A DNA stretch of 64,000 bases from Armigeres subalbatus (taxonomy: Eukaryota > Arthropoda > Insecta > Diptera > Culicidae): contig NW_026943605.1 of the NCBI RefSeq assembly GCF_024139115.2, forward strand, positions 1 through 64,000, written 5' to 3'. The notes below the pieces were generated by a model, which was not told where the DNA came from, ran no database searches, and saw nothing but the letters and a program-made list of their open reading frames with translations. The position numbers and the translations under genes were made by a program. Below are positions 40,741-53,212 of the stretch, one piece after another. Every line of letters begins with the position of its first letter. Within the stretch, counting starts at the first letter, position 1.

Positions 40741-41990
40741 CCTCAAGGCGTGAGTTTTTCCAAGAATTTCTGGATGAACTCCTGGAGGAACTCAAAGATA
40801 AGTTTCTGGAGAGACTGAAAGATGATTTTTTGAAGAAACTGCATGTGGAGCTCCAGGTGGAATACTGGATAAAATCCGGGACAAATTGCTAGAGGAACTC
40901 CAGGACTAATTCCTAGAGGAACTTCAGGAGAAATTTCTGAAGGAACTTTGAGAAAAATTCCTGAAAGAACTTCAGAAGAAATTCCTGGAAGAGCTCCTAA
41001 AAATCAAAGAAGAAATATTTGGCAGAACTAAAAACAACTCCGAGAGAAATCACTTGAAAAATTCCAAGAGGAACTCTAGGAGTAATTTATGGAGAAGCTT
41101 CAGGAAAAGAATATCCTGGATATACCCTAGGTTGAATTCCCTGATTGACTCCAGGATGAATTTCCGAAGGAATTCCAAGATGAACGGCTAAAGAGACGCC
41201 AGAAGGAATCCTTGGAAAAATGCCTGAAGGAATTCCTGATGGATCTCTTAGAGGAAACCCTTGTGGAACTACAAAAGAAATTCTTAGAGGAACTTCAGGA
41301 GGAAATCTTAATGGAACTCCAGGGGAAGTTTATGGTGGAGCTTCAAGAAGAATTTTCGGAGAATTTACTAGGCGAATACCTGGAGTAACTCCAACAAGGA
41401 ATTCCTCAAGTTACTCCAGGAGGAATTCTTTGGAGAATTCAGAATGAGTTTCTGGGGGAGCTCAGAATGAATTCTTGAGGGAGTTCAGAATAATTTCCTA
41501 GGGATTTTAGAATTAATCCTGGAGGAATTCAGGATGAATCTTATGTGATTTTTCCAGAAGTTCTTAAAAGAATTCTACCTGGAGTTCCTCCAGGAATTTT
41601 TCTGGAGTTCCCTCATAATTTTTTTCCTGGAGCTACTACGATTTTTTTTAAGCTTCTCCAGAAACTACTCCTTGAGTTCCTTCAGGAAATTCGAAAAACT
41701 TCCAGTGGAAATCGCAAAAAAACTAGTGGAAGTCCTACAAATTTGTTCTTGGAACTCCTCCTGTAGTTGCTCCTGTAGTTCTTCCAAATATTTCTCATTT
41801 GATTCTTCAGGAGCTCTTTCAGGTTTTCCTTCTGACGATCTTTCAGGATTTTTTCTTAGAGCTCGTTCAAAAATTCTTCCTGGAGTTCCTCCTGAAGATT
41901 CTCCTCCTCCTATCCACAAACTTATCTTGGAGTTACTCAAGTAGTTAATTAAGGAATTCTTAGAATAACTCACGCCGCTGGTAATGTCGG
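40741..41990. repeat. Degenerate GAATTCCTGGA-type repeat
   Basis: A continuation of the satellite in strongly diverged form: 'ggaactccagga', 'ggaattcctgga' and 'agaaattcctg' at roughly 12- and 24-base spacing, switching strand sense around 41560. Short ORFs here are low-complexity by-products. Confidence 0.7.
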
Positions 41991-42354
41991 TTAAGGCTTT
42001 TAGGAGTGACAAATGTGAGAGAAAATAAAACATTCAATAGCGTAGGTCTAAATTTGGAATTTCCCGTGAAAATTCTAAGAATTGGAAATGAAAAATGGAA
42101 ATTACAAAAAATATCTAGTAAAAATCCAAGTAAATCTAGTAAAAAACAGTGGGAATTCCGAAAACATTGCTATGGGAATTTCAGATAATCTCGCTTGTAT
42201 CGAGATCCGAGGATTTTCTTAAGTGAAACCCGACCAGGATGACAAACAAAATTATAACAAACTTGTTTATATAAGTTCAGATATAAATAACATCTGTTGA
42301 TATAATTTAGTAACTGCCATTAATTTCGAGTAAATATTTTATCAAATAAAGTAA
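41991..42354. other. AT-rich sequence, no gene seen
   Basis: Separates two blocks of degenerate repeat. No feature recognised. Confidence 0.4.
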
Positions 42355-42660
42355 CTGAAGCATCCACAGAAAAAAATCCTGGAGCAACTTCAGGAGGAAA
42401 TCAAAAAGGATTTGCTTACGGAACTTCAAGATGGATTCCTAGAAGTGCTTCAGGAGACATCCCTAAAGATCTCGAGAAGATATTTCTGATGGAATCAAAA
42501 AAGGAATCATTGGAGGAATTTCGGGAAGATTTTCTGAAGAAACTTCCAAAAATATCTGGGTGGAGTTATTGTTGGAATTTCAGGAGGAATTTATGGTGGA
42601 ATTCGAAAAGGAATTCTTGTAGGAATTTCATGACACACTTGTGGAAGAACTTCAGGAGGG
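42355..42660. repeat. Degenerate GAATTCCTGGA-type repeat, small block
   Basis: 'cttcaggaggaaatc', 'ggaattcgaaaagg' and 'aacttccaaaaata' words at near-regular spacing, the same family as 40741-41990. Confidence 0.6.
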
Positions 42661-43479
42661 ATCACTGTTTTGGAACCACTGGCACTAAGTAAACGGCTTT
42701 CAGTTGCAAAACCAAGCAAGTGAACATCACAGTGACCACCATGAGAAAAAGATTTATGAGCTTTGACACGGGAGCGAGAGATAATTTTTGTTTGTAGGTA
42801 CGGTCCGGCTGAAACACTGTCAACTGATCCCTGGATTAAGTGGCACAAATGTGAGACTTTGGAGAACATGTGAAATATTTTCTACCGAATGTTCCAACGG
42901 TTTATTCGGTCATAAATAATTTTCGGTAACTATGTGGCAGGTCTGTTGAGAGTTCCATCCAACTGTCGAGCCGAGCATGATTACCGGCAGCGCAATTGCC
43001 AATTCTGCAAATATTGTAATGTGCGGTAAACCAGCAGTCAATTTTAATGTTTATTATGTGCTTGTTTACTGAAACGGTCTCCATGTGCAAAGTTTGGCAA
43101 TCGATGTAATATGTTGATTCTACACCTCACGGAGAGTATGTGAAATGATTTGAATGGTTTAGCCTTTTAATTAACTAATTTACCACAACGCGGTACACAG
43201 TGGAATAACATTTTGAACTGCGGTTGGTTTATGTTGATTTATTTAAACTGCAATTTGGAATCCAACCTAATAGACCTTGTATGTTACAAACATGACATTT
43301 AACGAATGTATGTGAATAAGTTTTTCTGTCAGATGCAGCACTAGGATTTTTATTTGTTTTCAGTGAAAAAAAAGATAATTGTCTTTTCAATTGAGTGCGT
43401 ATAATTGATCTTAAAATGAACTTGATAGAAGCGACCTAAAAATGTTTATTATACTTATTTTTTAAAACTCATATCATGA
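42661..43479. other. No gene recognised
   Basis: AT-rich unique-looking sequence. ORFs of up to 92 codons at 42591-43090 (minus) show no motif. Confidence 0.4.
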
Positions 43480-43760
43480 AAGTCATTGAGTCTCCAGTTA
43501 GCCTTTTGAGCAAAGGCGTAGGATTGCCAATACGGAGATGTTCGATGAGAGTTCGATTTTCGGTCCGGTCCGTGATGTTTTTTGGTGGGAAACATTCTCG
43601 ACTCCCTGGGCATAGTGTTTCCACTGTACCTGCCACACAAGATGCTATTACGGGCATAGAAAAATATCCTATAAATAATTGAGGAAATGCTAATAGAATA
43701 CTAAGCTGTAAAGCAGGCCACGTTCCAGTTGAAATGTAGAGCCAAATAAGAAGAAAAAGA
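43480..43760 (+). mobile_element. Diverged tRNA-derived SINE (Feilai-like)
   Basis: Shares layout and words with the SINE at 16788-17085: a B-box-like 'gagttcgattttc' (about 43549-43561), 'cattctcgactccctgggcat' in shortened form, 'actaagctg' and a tail 'aataagaagaaaaag'. The tRNA region is more diverged and no clear duplication was found, so it is an older copy. Confidence 0.65.
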
Positions 43761-45892
43761 AATTCATTATCCATTATCACTCTTGAGAAGGTTGACGTTT
43801 TTTAAACCGTGCTCCTATAGTTGTTATGTAATAAGGCAGTTGAAGACATGATTCATATGAGTGTCACAAATCGCGGCGCATTCTGTTGCTTGAAAAATTT
43901 CCTTATCAACTCCTTCAACAAACAACATAAGTAACAAAGGATGTCCGTTTGCAATGCAAAAATGTTCCTACTGAAACTCGACTCCCATCTTCTCGGAATG
44001 CCCTGGAACAACGACTACGACCCTCGGTGTCAGCACCCGTCAGGGACAAAAGTGGAAAGTTGAAAACGAGAGAAATAACGCAATTTATGAACTCTTACAG
44101 CTACTTGTAAATAATTTCGCTAATGAATTGGCCCGACTCGGTGAACTTGCTCCACTACAGAGTTCGCGACTGGACCGGTTTCCGACCGAAGTTCCTAATA
44201 AAATGCTGCCCGTCAGAAGAATAATGGAAGCGTTCTGAACCAGAAGGACGACCGAGTCGAGGATTGTTCCACCAGAAATGGATACAGTTTCGAATTGGTG
44301 GGCAGAACAAGTGCAGCAGAAGGGATGAGCAGGGGGGAGTGGACGATTAAATAGTTTCTGCCTTTTATTTGTAGCCAGATGGAGACGAACTTTGGTCTAA
44401 CGAGAAAAATGGCATCTACTTTTGATATCGACTAAATGCACATCTAATACTGCCAGACTTGTTTAAAATAAAAGTGGAAAGCAGTGTTTGAAAAATCTCT
44501 GCCTCTGTCATATTTTCTTACTCCTTATTACATTAGTGCCACACAATCTCAAAATCTCTCATATAACGTTCAGTTGGACCTCAAATATGTAACAAATTAT
44601 CTGAACATCGATAAGAAAAATGTCATCCGAGCATATTGTTAAATATTCAGTCAAAATTATTATGCTGCCATCATAGGAAAGTTCCCTTGGAGATCGGCAC
44701 CAAAGTGGAAACATCAGCAAACTCAAAAATGAATCGTGTTTTTCCTCCTCTGAAACGACGGCGACCCTCAGCGAAGATAACATCGAAGTTCATGACGAGA
44801 AAGAATTAAAACAAAATAAATATTCTACATGACGGGAATACCCGAAAAGAGCAGGTCCTGATCCGGTTGCTAGAACGCAGTGGTTTCAATTCCCCAAGCA
44901 TGCCACAACGCACATTGGAGCAGAAAATGCTTCAGGCAAAACAATATTTGGTATGTTGTTGACCAATACTGAAATAATTGTAATAACTGTTTTAATGAGT
45001 TATCAAGTTTGCTTTGATAAGTTACGTGCATTTTACGTTTAATAATCTCATTAACCCTCTCCCGCTCATGGTGTCTGTAGAGCACCATCAAATTTTGCAC
45101 CTTCTAACCTTCATCGAATTGTTTCAACAACAAGAAGCAATATTTAGCACATCTTTATAGTTCCATTAGATTGCAAAAAATAATAAATTTTGAGAACAAA
45201 TAGTTAAACTATTGAAAACAATTAATTAACTATTGATTTACAATCAAAATCTTTTTTGTTTTCCACTAATTTAAGCTATGCCAAATAACTTTTGTTCTAG
45301 CATTTTTCTCAAAGATGATTCCTTCCTATTGAAATCCTTGAAAAAAGTCGTGAACGGGAAAGGGTTAAACATGAACTGCACGTAACTTCTAGAACCAGAA
45401 CTCATCAGAACGTTATCAACGATGCTGCCTATTAGCTTCCATCATGGAGGAAGTAAATTTCTTCAATAATTTCTCAAGTAAGTATAAATATAATAATTTA
45501 TTCCCTAGTGAATGGAAAAGTACAAAATGTTCTTATAAGAGCAAGCCGTTAAAATTTTATTTTTGTAGGGTGCAATACGTACTACGTTTAAGGACATGGT
45601 TGGAAGAGTACTACGATGTCAGTCAATATGGCACCGGACCTTCCACGGGTCAACCCCACACCTCCCGCACATTTGAATGCATCGAACAGCATCGAACAAA
45701 AGATTAATATGCAAATTACTAACCTGTTCAAAGCATATTTTATTACTTCCCGTGATAATGAATATGTTTCTCCAAAGAGTCCTTTGTACCAGTCCTTCGT
45801 GCCAATTTAATAGCCGTTCGCGATTTGGTGGGTTTATCATTGCACTTCACTTCTTCTCAAAGGGCATGAGAGAAATAAAGTTTGGGAGCATA
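43761..45892. other. No gene recognised
   Basis: Unique-looking sequence with short ORFs (60-90 codons) on both strands and no domains. 43990-44350 is GC-richer and could be host DNA; I cannot assign it. Confidence 0.4.
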
Positions 45893-45990
45893 CATAAATT
45901 ACGTAACACTTAGATGGGGAGGGGGGTTGCCCGTAGTGTGACAATCGATGCAAAAATTGCCAATTTTAGTGTTACTTAATTAATGGATCT
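45893..45990. repeat. Dispersed repeat with 'aattacgtaac' and G-rich run
   Basis: 'cataaattacgtaacactta' followed by 'ggggaggggggttg'. A related copy is at 48172-48340. This motif pair is common in mosquito interspersed repeats. Confidence 0.55.
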
Positions 45991-46312
45991 TCCCTTTTTA
46001 CTCACTTCTCCGCACATGAGTAGCCCGAAATGTTGATAGAATGCAAATGAAACATCACTTTATGAAATCAGTCACTTGTTTGAAGCGAAAACTTAATAAA
46101 AACTGCTATTTTTGAGCGACTAAAAACTGATCGCGGAGCGAATGTAGGTATACACCGGCACCGATAGCAGCGAACAAATAATTAGGGTGGTTCAAAACTG
46201 ATTTTGCTCCGCCAGGCTCAGTCGATTATGTTTCATATTTTGGGTGTCGTTCGATGGTTTGGGCTGGTTTGATGACAATGCATATTGAATTGTCGTTCCA
46301 ATATTTAGGAGC

Positions 46313-46390
46313 AGGGTTGTTAATCGATAAATTATCGTCGTTAATTTAACGCCATCTTCGATAACGATAACGATTGTACGATACTTCTAT
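46313..46390. repeat. TTAATCGATAA-type transposon terminus
   Basis: 'gttgttaatcgataaattat', 'cgtcgttaatttaacg' and 'cgataacgataacgatt' form overlapping short inverted repeats like those seen at 36090-36230 within hAT-like element 3. Probably a fragment of a non-autonomous DNA transposon. Confidence 0.45.
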
Positions 46391-46689
46391 TAAGTCTTGA
46401 TTCAACAATGATGTCTATTTGTGGTTGCTAATTGTTTCTCGAGGGTCTGTAGATGATTTTTTTTTGTAATCATACGACATCAAACGCAGTTTTCAGCTTA
46501 GTGCCTAATTTGGCCAACCCTATAAAATACATATTTTTCCAAAATAATCGATCAGTTGAAAGCAGCGTTGAAACCTGAGGGATATATCTCTTGTTGGAAC
46601 TAATAAAACCCTTGCGGATTGTTTAATTTTTGGAGTTATTCGCAAAATTGGCAAAATTAGGAACATGACCAAAACCGGTACAGTTCCCC

Positions 46690-46980
46690 TAGATAGAAAT
46701 GGAATTTCTCAGGGGCCCAAACAAAAACCATTGCTTCTCTATCCGTCTGGGCATATCGACGTTCAACTTCGGATAGTGTTTTGATAAAGCACTGCTCCTA
46801 GTCCTATTGGACTAGCATCAGCCATTAGAAAAGTATCCAGATCAGGATCAAAATATGCCAGAGTTTCCACATTTGATAAACATTTTTTCAATTTTTAAAA
46901 GAAATTTGATGGTTTGAAGTCCATTCAAATTTTTCGCATTTTCTCGTAAGTTTGTTCAATGGGCTGCATGCAGTAGGCGG
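46690..46980 (-). pseudogene. Ty3/gypsy-type RT/RNase H remnant
   Basis: The minus strand, in two frames, gives a thumb-region fragment, then 'AYFDPDLDTFLMADASPIG' and 'LGAVLYQ', which is the start of gypsy-type RNase H with its catalytic Asp in 'ADASPIGLGAV', and after a frameshift 'ERRYAQTDREAMVFVWA'. Stops interrupt both frames. This is an isolated fragment of about 290 bases with no LTR or other domain nearby. Confidence 0.85.
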
Positions 46981-47039
46981 CGACGGCGTGGTTCGGCATG
47001 GATTTATTTTATACATTAAACATGTTTTTGTTATTAATT

Positions 47040-48110
47040 GATGTATATTGACTTAACGAAGTATTCCTTTGGAAAATCCTTGCAGAGTTCCTCCGAAAAC
47101 ACCTTCGGAAATTTCTCCGCAAATTTCTTTCGGGAGCTCCTCCATAAGTTTCACCAAAAAATCCTTCAGGAATTCGTCTGGCATTTTTTTCAGCAGCTAC
47201 TCCCACAACTCATCTTCGAGTTCCTATGAAAACTCTTCCATGCGATTTTTCGACCATTTCTCCAGGAATTTCTCCAGAAATACCTTTAGGAGTTCATACG
47301 AAAAGTCCGCCGGTAGTTCCTCTGAAAATTACTCCAAGAGTTTCTTCGAATATTCCAGGAATGCCTCCGGAAATTACTCCAAAACTGCTTCGGAAATACC
47401 TCCAGAAAATGTATCCAGAAGTTCCGTTTGAAATTCCTACAAGAATTTTCCGGAAATTTCGCAAGGAGTTCCTCCAGAAATAACTTCAGGAATCCTTCGA
47501 AAATTCATGCAGGATATCCTTTGGTGTACATCCAGCCTCCGAAAATTCCCTCTGGAATTCTAATTCCTCCTTCTGCGGAAAGTTCGACTAAAAGTCCAGA
47601 AGTTTATCCCGAAAATCCTTCAGGATTTCTTCCGGGAACTCTTACAGGAGTTTTCCGGGAAACTCTCTCAGAAGTTCCTTCGAAAATTCCTCCGGAAAAT
47701 TCGTCAACATATTCCTCAAGGAGCCCCAACGGAAATTCAGCAAGCATTTCATCCGGAAATTCATCGAGGAAATCCTATGGATATTCCCCCAGGAGTTTCT
47801 TCAGATATTGATCCAGGAGTTTCTCCGGAAATTCTACGGAAAGTCTGCCAAGAGTTGTTTCAAAAAGTCCTCCAGGATTTCTTCCTCAAATTACTATATA
47901 AACTGATTCGGAAACAGCTCCAGGAGTTTTTCCGTAGATTTCACCAGAAGTTCTTCCGCAAATTCCTTCGAAAATTCCTCCGAAAATCCTTCCTTAATTC
48001 ATTCAGGAATTTCACCAAAAAGTCTGTCAGAAGCTCCTCCCGGAACCCCGCCCAAAATTCCTCCGTAAATTATTCCAAATTTTTATTCTAAAATACTTTT
48101 TACTATTTAA
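47040..48110. repeat. Degenerate TTCCTCCGGAAAT-type repeat
   Basis: About 1 kb of 'ttcctccggaaa', 'ttccaggaatttc' and 'cttcaggaattc' words with a dominant 12/24-base period. Because 24 is a multiple of three, long S/P/N-rich frames stay open (47069-47431, 47428-47811); these are not credible proteins. Confidence 0.75.
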
Positions 48111-48171
48111 AAAAAATATACAGGAACTTCTACAGGAGTTTTTTTTTAATTCCTTCAGCAATTTCTCCAAA

Positions 48172-48340
48172 GGAATCGTACACCAATTACGTAAGCACTT
48201 ATGGGGAGAGGGGTGTCTGTTATTTTCTTACGAGCCATATAAATGAAAAATAATTTGTATGGAAAAAATTCTACCAGGGTGAGGGTGGTGTTGAAAAACC
48301 CTGAAAAAATGCTTATGTAATTAGAGTACGGCCCCTAAAA
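48172..48340. repeat. Dispersed repeat, copy of the 45893 type
   Basis: 'caattacgtaagcactta' and 'ggggagaggggtg' followed by 'cttatgtaattagagtacgg', inserted in the degenerate repeat tract. Confidence 0.55.
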
Positions 48341-49740
48341 ATAGTTTCTTCCGGAAATCCTTTGAAAATTGCTCCAAAAATTACTTCAATAGTTCCTGCG
48401 GTAATTCTTTCAGGAGTTCCTTCGGAAATTCATCCAACAACTTCGGATATTTATTCAGGAATTCTTCCTGAAGACTCTCCAAGAGTTCCTACGGGAAGTC
48501 CGCCATGAGTTCTTCTGGAGATTTCCCCCGAAATTACTCCTGGAGCTCCTCCAAAAATTCCTTCACGAGCTTCTTTGGGAACATTTTTCCCGGCAATTAC
48601 AAGAACAGAGGGGCATAGCAAGAGGTTCTCTTGAAAGGCTGGAAATAATTCGGGCATAATTCTCCAGGAGTTTCGGAAATTCCTCAAGAGTTCCTATGGA
48701 AAGTCCACTGCAGTTCATCCAGAAATTGCTCCAGTAGTTCTAATTGCCTATATTCCGGGGATTAAAACACTCGATTTGGACATTAATTTACAATGTTATG
48801 AAAACTCATAATCTTCCACATAATGTACATATTCACATATGAGTTTTCATAACAATACAAAAACTGCTTAAAAATACTTCCGCAAATTTCTCCAGGATTT
48901 CTTTTGAAAATGCCTTCAGAAATTCCTACAGGAGTTGCTAAAGAAATTCCTCTGAAATTTTCTTCATGATTTACCCCAGGAGTACCGTCGAAATATTCTC
49001 TAGGAGTTCCTCCAGAAATACCTACGAAATTTTCTAAAGGAATCCTTCGGTAAAACTTCCAGTGTTTCCTTTGAAAAGTCCTCCGAAAAGTCAACAAGTT
49101 CCTCCGAAAAAAAAACATCAAGAGTTCCTCCAGAAATTCCTCTCAACATTCTTGCGGAAATGCCTCCAGAAGTTCTTTCGAAAATTCGAGTACCTTCGGA
49201 AAGTTCTCCAAGCGTTCCACCGGAAATTTCACCCAGAACACCTTTAAGAAAAATTCGAAAGATTTCCTGGAGGATTTTTCACTGAAAGAATTCTCGGAGG
49301 AACTCGTTGAGGAATTTCTGGAGATCTTCCTGGATGATTTTTTGGGGTAGCCCTGGAGGAATTATTGGAATAATTTACGGAAGAATTCCTGGAGAAATTT
49401 CCGAAGTATTTTCCTATGCATTTTCGGAGTAACTCCGGAAGGAATTTCGAGAGGAACATCTGGAGGAGCTCCTGGTGGACCTTTCGAAGGAACTCCTGAG
49501 TGAAATTCCTAGAGAATCCATGGATGAATTTCTGAAGGAACTCTTGAAGGAAATTCCGAAGAAGCTGCTAGAAAAAAATCTGGAGAATCTCTTCGATGAA
49601 TTTCATGAAATTCCAGGAGTTCCTTCGAAAATTCCTTAAGTGAAACCAGGAGTACCTCCGGAAATTTGTCCCAAAACTCCTGGAGAAATGCCTTCAGGAC
49701 TTTCTCCAGAAGTTATTCCAAAAGTTCTTTCGGAAATGAC
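48341..49740. repeat. Degenerate TTCCTCCGGAAAT-type repeat, continued
   Basis: The same family as 47040-48110, with a short unrelated gap near 48740-48850 that holds the inverted words 'gttatgaaaactcat' and 'atgagttttcataac' (48793-48852), a small hairpin. The sense of the repeat flips around 49260. Confidence 0.7.
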
Positions 49741-50084
49741 TATGGGGGCAGCAGGGACTTTGTCCAAGGGCTTGACTGCTTGCATGCCTAGGATGTGGTG
49801 GGGTTTGACAGTGGGCCCTGTTAAACCTCTATAAAAAGCTGCATGTATCCGCAAGTAGGCTCCGCCAAAGCGACCGTGTGCCGCTCAAAGCGCACAAGCC
49901 CAAGTCCTGATGTTAGGTGGGACGCTAAACAGTCCTGACACGACGGCCCTCCGACGAGACAGGAGGTTTGCGCAGGTCCAATAAGCCGCCTAGAAAACCA
50001 ATAATTACGAACAATATAAGAGATAATGCGACCCGATATAATCGGCAAAGACCTAGGCGACGAATAAAGGATCACGATTGGTAA
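49741..50084 (+). mobile_element. Probable 5' region of RTE-like copy 2
   Basis: GC-richer sequence directly upstream of the endonuclease, for example 'gtgccgctcaaagcgcacaa' and 'cgacggccctccgacgagac'. No ORF of length. It is likely the 5' untranslated or ORF1-end segment of the element, but copy 1 is truncated here and cannot confirm it. Confidence 0.45.
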
Positions 50085-50994
50085 CTTGGAACATGGAACT
50101 GCAAGTCGCTAGGTTTCGCAGGTTGCGACAGGATTATCTACGATGAATTACATCCCCGCAACTTCGACGTCGTGGCGCTGCAGGACATCTGCTGGACAGG
50201 ACAGAAAGTGTGGAAAAGCGGGCATCGAGCGGCTACCTTCTACCAAAGCTGTGGCACCAACAACGAGCTGGGAACCGGCTTCATAGTGCTGGGTAAGATG
50301 CGCCAACGCGTGATTGGCTGGCAGCCAATCAACGCAAGGATGTGCAAGCTGAGGATTAAAGGCCGTTTCTTCAACTATAGCATCATCAACGTGCACTGCC
50401 CACACGAAGGGGGACCCGACGACGAGAAAGAAGCGTTCTACGCACAGCTGGAGCAAACATACGATGGATGCCCACTGCGGGACGTCAAAATCGTCATCGG
50501 TGACATGAACGCACAGGTAGGAAGGGAGGAAATGTATAGACCGGTCATCGGACCGGAAAGTCTGCACACCGTATCGAATGACAACGGCCAACGATGCATA
50601 AACTTCGCAGTCTCCCGCGGAATGGTAGTCCGAAGCACCTTCTTTCCCCGCAAAAACATCCACAAGGCCACATGGAAATCACCTAACCAAGAAACGGAAA
50701 ACCAAATCGACCACGTTCTAATCGACGGTGAATTCTTCTCCGACATCACGAACGTCCGCACTTACCGCAGTGCGAATATTGGATCCGACCACTACCTCGT
50801 TGCAGTATGCCTGCGCTCAAAACTCTCGACGGTGTACAACACGCGTCGAAGTCGGACGCCGCGGCTTAACATTGGGCGGCTACAAGACGGTAGACTAGCC
50901 CAAGAATACGCGTAGCAGCTGGAAGTGGCACTCCCAACGGAAGAGCACCTAGGCGCAGCATCTCTTGAAGATGGCTGGAGAGATATTCGATCGA
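50085..50994 (+). pseudogene. RTE-like copy 2: endonuclease domain
   Basis: The protein frame can be followed from 50085 ('LGTWNCKSLGFAGCDRIIYD', the N-terminal strand of the endonuclease with its catalytic Asn) through 'NFDVVALQDICWTG', 'VIGDMNAQVG', 'NQIDHVLIDG' and 'GSDHYLVAV'. An in-frame TAG at 50913-50915 ends it, one codon position after 'AQEYA'; sequence similar to copy 1 continues to 50994, where a foreign segment begins. Endonuclease residues appear complete and the domain is better preserved at its N-terminus than in copy 1. Confidence 0.88.
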
Positions 50995-53212
50995 ACTGTG
51001 GGTAATGTCTGTGACATAACCGCTAAGTGGACGTAGGACTTGACTTGACCATGCCTTTAAGATACATAATATGCCCAAATTTCTCACATCAACTATTTTG
51101 GATAAATAATCGGCGTTGCATACCTACCATTCCTTGGCAAAATCTTCTCATCAAACCGACACAGAAATCAAATCTACCTCGAACAAGAATCATCAAAAAC
51201 AATTCAGGAAGTATCTGTCCGGTCACGGAATATAAGCCTCGACAGTGGCAACCTTCCCACTGAAGGACTGCCTGAAATAAGCCACAAGTTGGCCCAGCAG
51301 GGGATGTAGGTCCTCCTAATCCGTGCGATAGCGACTGAAGGAGAACATTATTTTTAACTCTGATAGCCTTGAAAAAGGCTGTTTGCTTCGGCTAAGTCCA
51401 AAAAGTAGGAAAACGATCTTTTCAAATAACCGCGAATTTCTAGTGATGGTATAAAAAAGACTGAATGCTCTGCGAGCGAATGCACTTTTCTTTTATACCT
51501 TATTTTGAATTTTCTCTGCTTCCCAATTGGTGGGCCAATCAGCTAGTGTCTTGTATCCCGCTTCTTTGTCAGCCAAAGCGTCATCATCATCAACGCGTTC
51601 GAGAGGGGCTTTCTCTTTTTTACGCTTGTTGCTCGCTGCTGGCGTCTATTTCCTAACGGGACTTTTCACTTGATACAGGCCAATAAGCCGAGCAAGCGAG
51701 CTTAGAATTGCAGTTCAGGTGAGAAGTACGTGTTCTTTTCTGAGACAACATTGTTAGTAGTAGATGGAAGGAAACACCCGGACATATTATGTGAGAGATT
51801 TGGACATCTTATGTTTTTTTAGGCATGGTCAAGCGAAGTCCTTCGTCCACCTCGCGGTTAAATCAGAAAAATTATCCACTGTTAATTTTGACGCTATTTA
51901 TGAAAATCACGCATACAATTTTATCACTAGAATATTGGATTTGGCACCCAAGTACAATTTCTATCCCGAATGGTATTGAAAGCTTTGATATTGATCTCTA
52001 TTATTGGCTCTCTGAAGAACCGTTTGTTTTTTGGACATACCGTGGATAATCAAAATTCGGACACACTCAAACCTCGGACGCTTGAATTCGTATGGGAAAT
52101 TTCCTGAAATATTTCATCGAAATGTTTCGTCAAGCTGGAACGGAAGGACTAATAGTTTTTGCTTGTTTTAGTATAGTTACATTTTAATAAGACATGTTAA
52201 AACAATGCGACGAAATGAGTAAAAGACTCTCTGAGCTGTGCAGTGCGAATTGTTTTCAATAATTCTTCCCGGTACTGTGTAATCAGGTGTCCGAAGTTTG
52301 AATCTTTGTGTCCGAAATATGAATCCAATCCAGCTGGTGTCCGAGGTTTGAATCAAACAGAAGCCGGACATTTTTATAAATTTCAAACATTCTTCGCAAT
52401 ATTCTGCACGTATTAATTACGTAGTTCAAAGATGAGTACTGTACTCAGTGATTGCAATGGTGATTTAAACGGTGTGATTTAAAATGCGAGTTAACAGAAT
52501 GATTGTATATCAGAAAGTGCTTAAGCGTCCGAAGTTTGAGTTTGCACGGTATATGCTGCATCATGTGGTTTTTATTCAGCCTGTCTCGGCTCAGCACCGA
52601 TGCTGGCCGGTCTCTGCTCGGCTCTGCTGCTGCTGCCGGTATCTGCTCAGCATTGCTGCTTTGTCGGGTCTATAGGGTGGACTGCTGCTGTACTCGCTAG
52701 GTTTCGGCTGATAATGGTGGCTTCGATGGTGTCGAACCGAAAAAGCGGTCGGTGCAGACTTCATTCCCTGCTAAAAGGTGTGAGTGCTGTTCAATCGATG
52801 ATGCGGTTGCTTCGCTTGTCCCGGTCAGAATGAAAGGAAAAAATCGCGTTGCGCTATTTTATGGCTTCTCGGCAGACCCAGCTGCTGCTCATTTGCTGGT
52901 GTCTGCACCAATAAGAACATGGTAATGGAATGATGCAAGAATTATGCGGTACCCATATTTATAGGTTCCCTTGATCTCAATGTTTTTCATTGAAAACAGT
53001 TTCATGTCTATTGAAACAAGTTCTTCGGGTCTTATCAAGCATGGACATGAAAGGCATACTTGAAATCTGTCGATTGAGGGGCTTACCGCAGAAATTCGTC
53101 CATTAAGACGAACGCTCTTAACGTTTAAAATCTTTCAACACAGCGTAACGCGGTCGATTTGAATATTTTGGAATGACACCCGGTATAGTAAAGAGAGACG
53201 TAAGTCCTACGT
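50995..53212. other. 2.2-kb segment interrupting RTE-like copy 2
   Basis: Replaces about 175 bases of the element (the equivalent of 13387-13560 in copy 1). No transposon protein is visible. It contains a promoter-like block with a histone-type stem-loop (51365-51545), words 'gtccgaagtttgaatc' repeated near 52294-52355, a GC-rich 'ctgctgctgc' stretch near 52560-52690, and at its right edge 'gacgtaagtcctacgtcaaa' (53200-53218), a motif also seen at about 59970-59987. No clear duplication at its ends. Confidence 0.5.
51365..51545 (-). promoter_or_regulatory. Histone-gene-like promoter and 3' stem-loop without ORF
   Basis: Read on the minus strand: CCAAT-type boxes ('gattggcccaccaattggg', near 51541-51523), a TATA box 'ggtataaaag' (51499-51490), an initiator-like 'ttcagtc' at about 51466-51460, 31-35 bases downstream of the TATA box, and then, about 80 bases further, 'agccttttt' with 'caaggct' (51380-51365). 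That last part forms a 6-bp stem around a TTTC loop, the architecture of the histone mRNA 3' stem-loop. There is no ATG-initiated frame between them. A second TATA-like 'ggtataaaa' points the other way at 51448-51456. Assignment to histones is inference. Confidence 0.35.

Noticed and set aside
47069..48091. S/P/N-rich ORFs such as 47428-47811
   Set aside because: By-products of a degenerate 24-bp repeat, a multiple of three, so frames stay open without selection.
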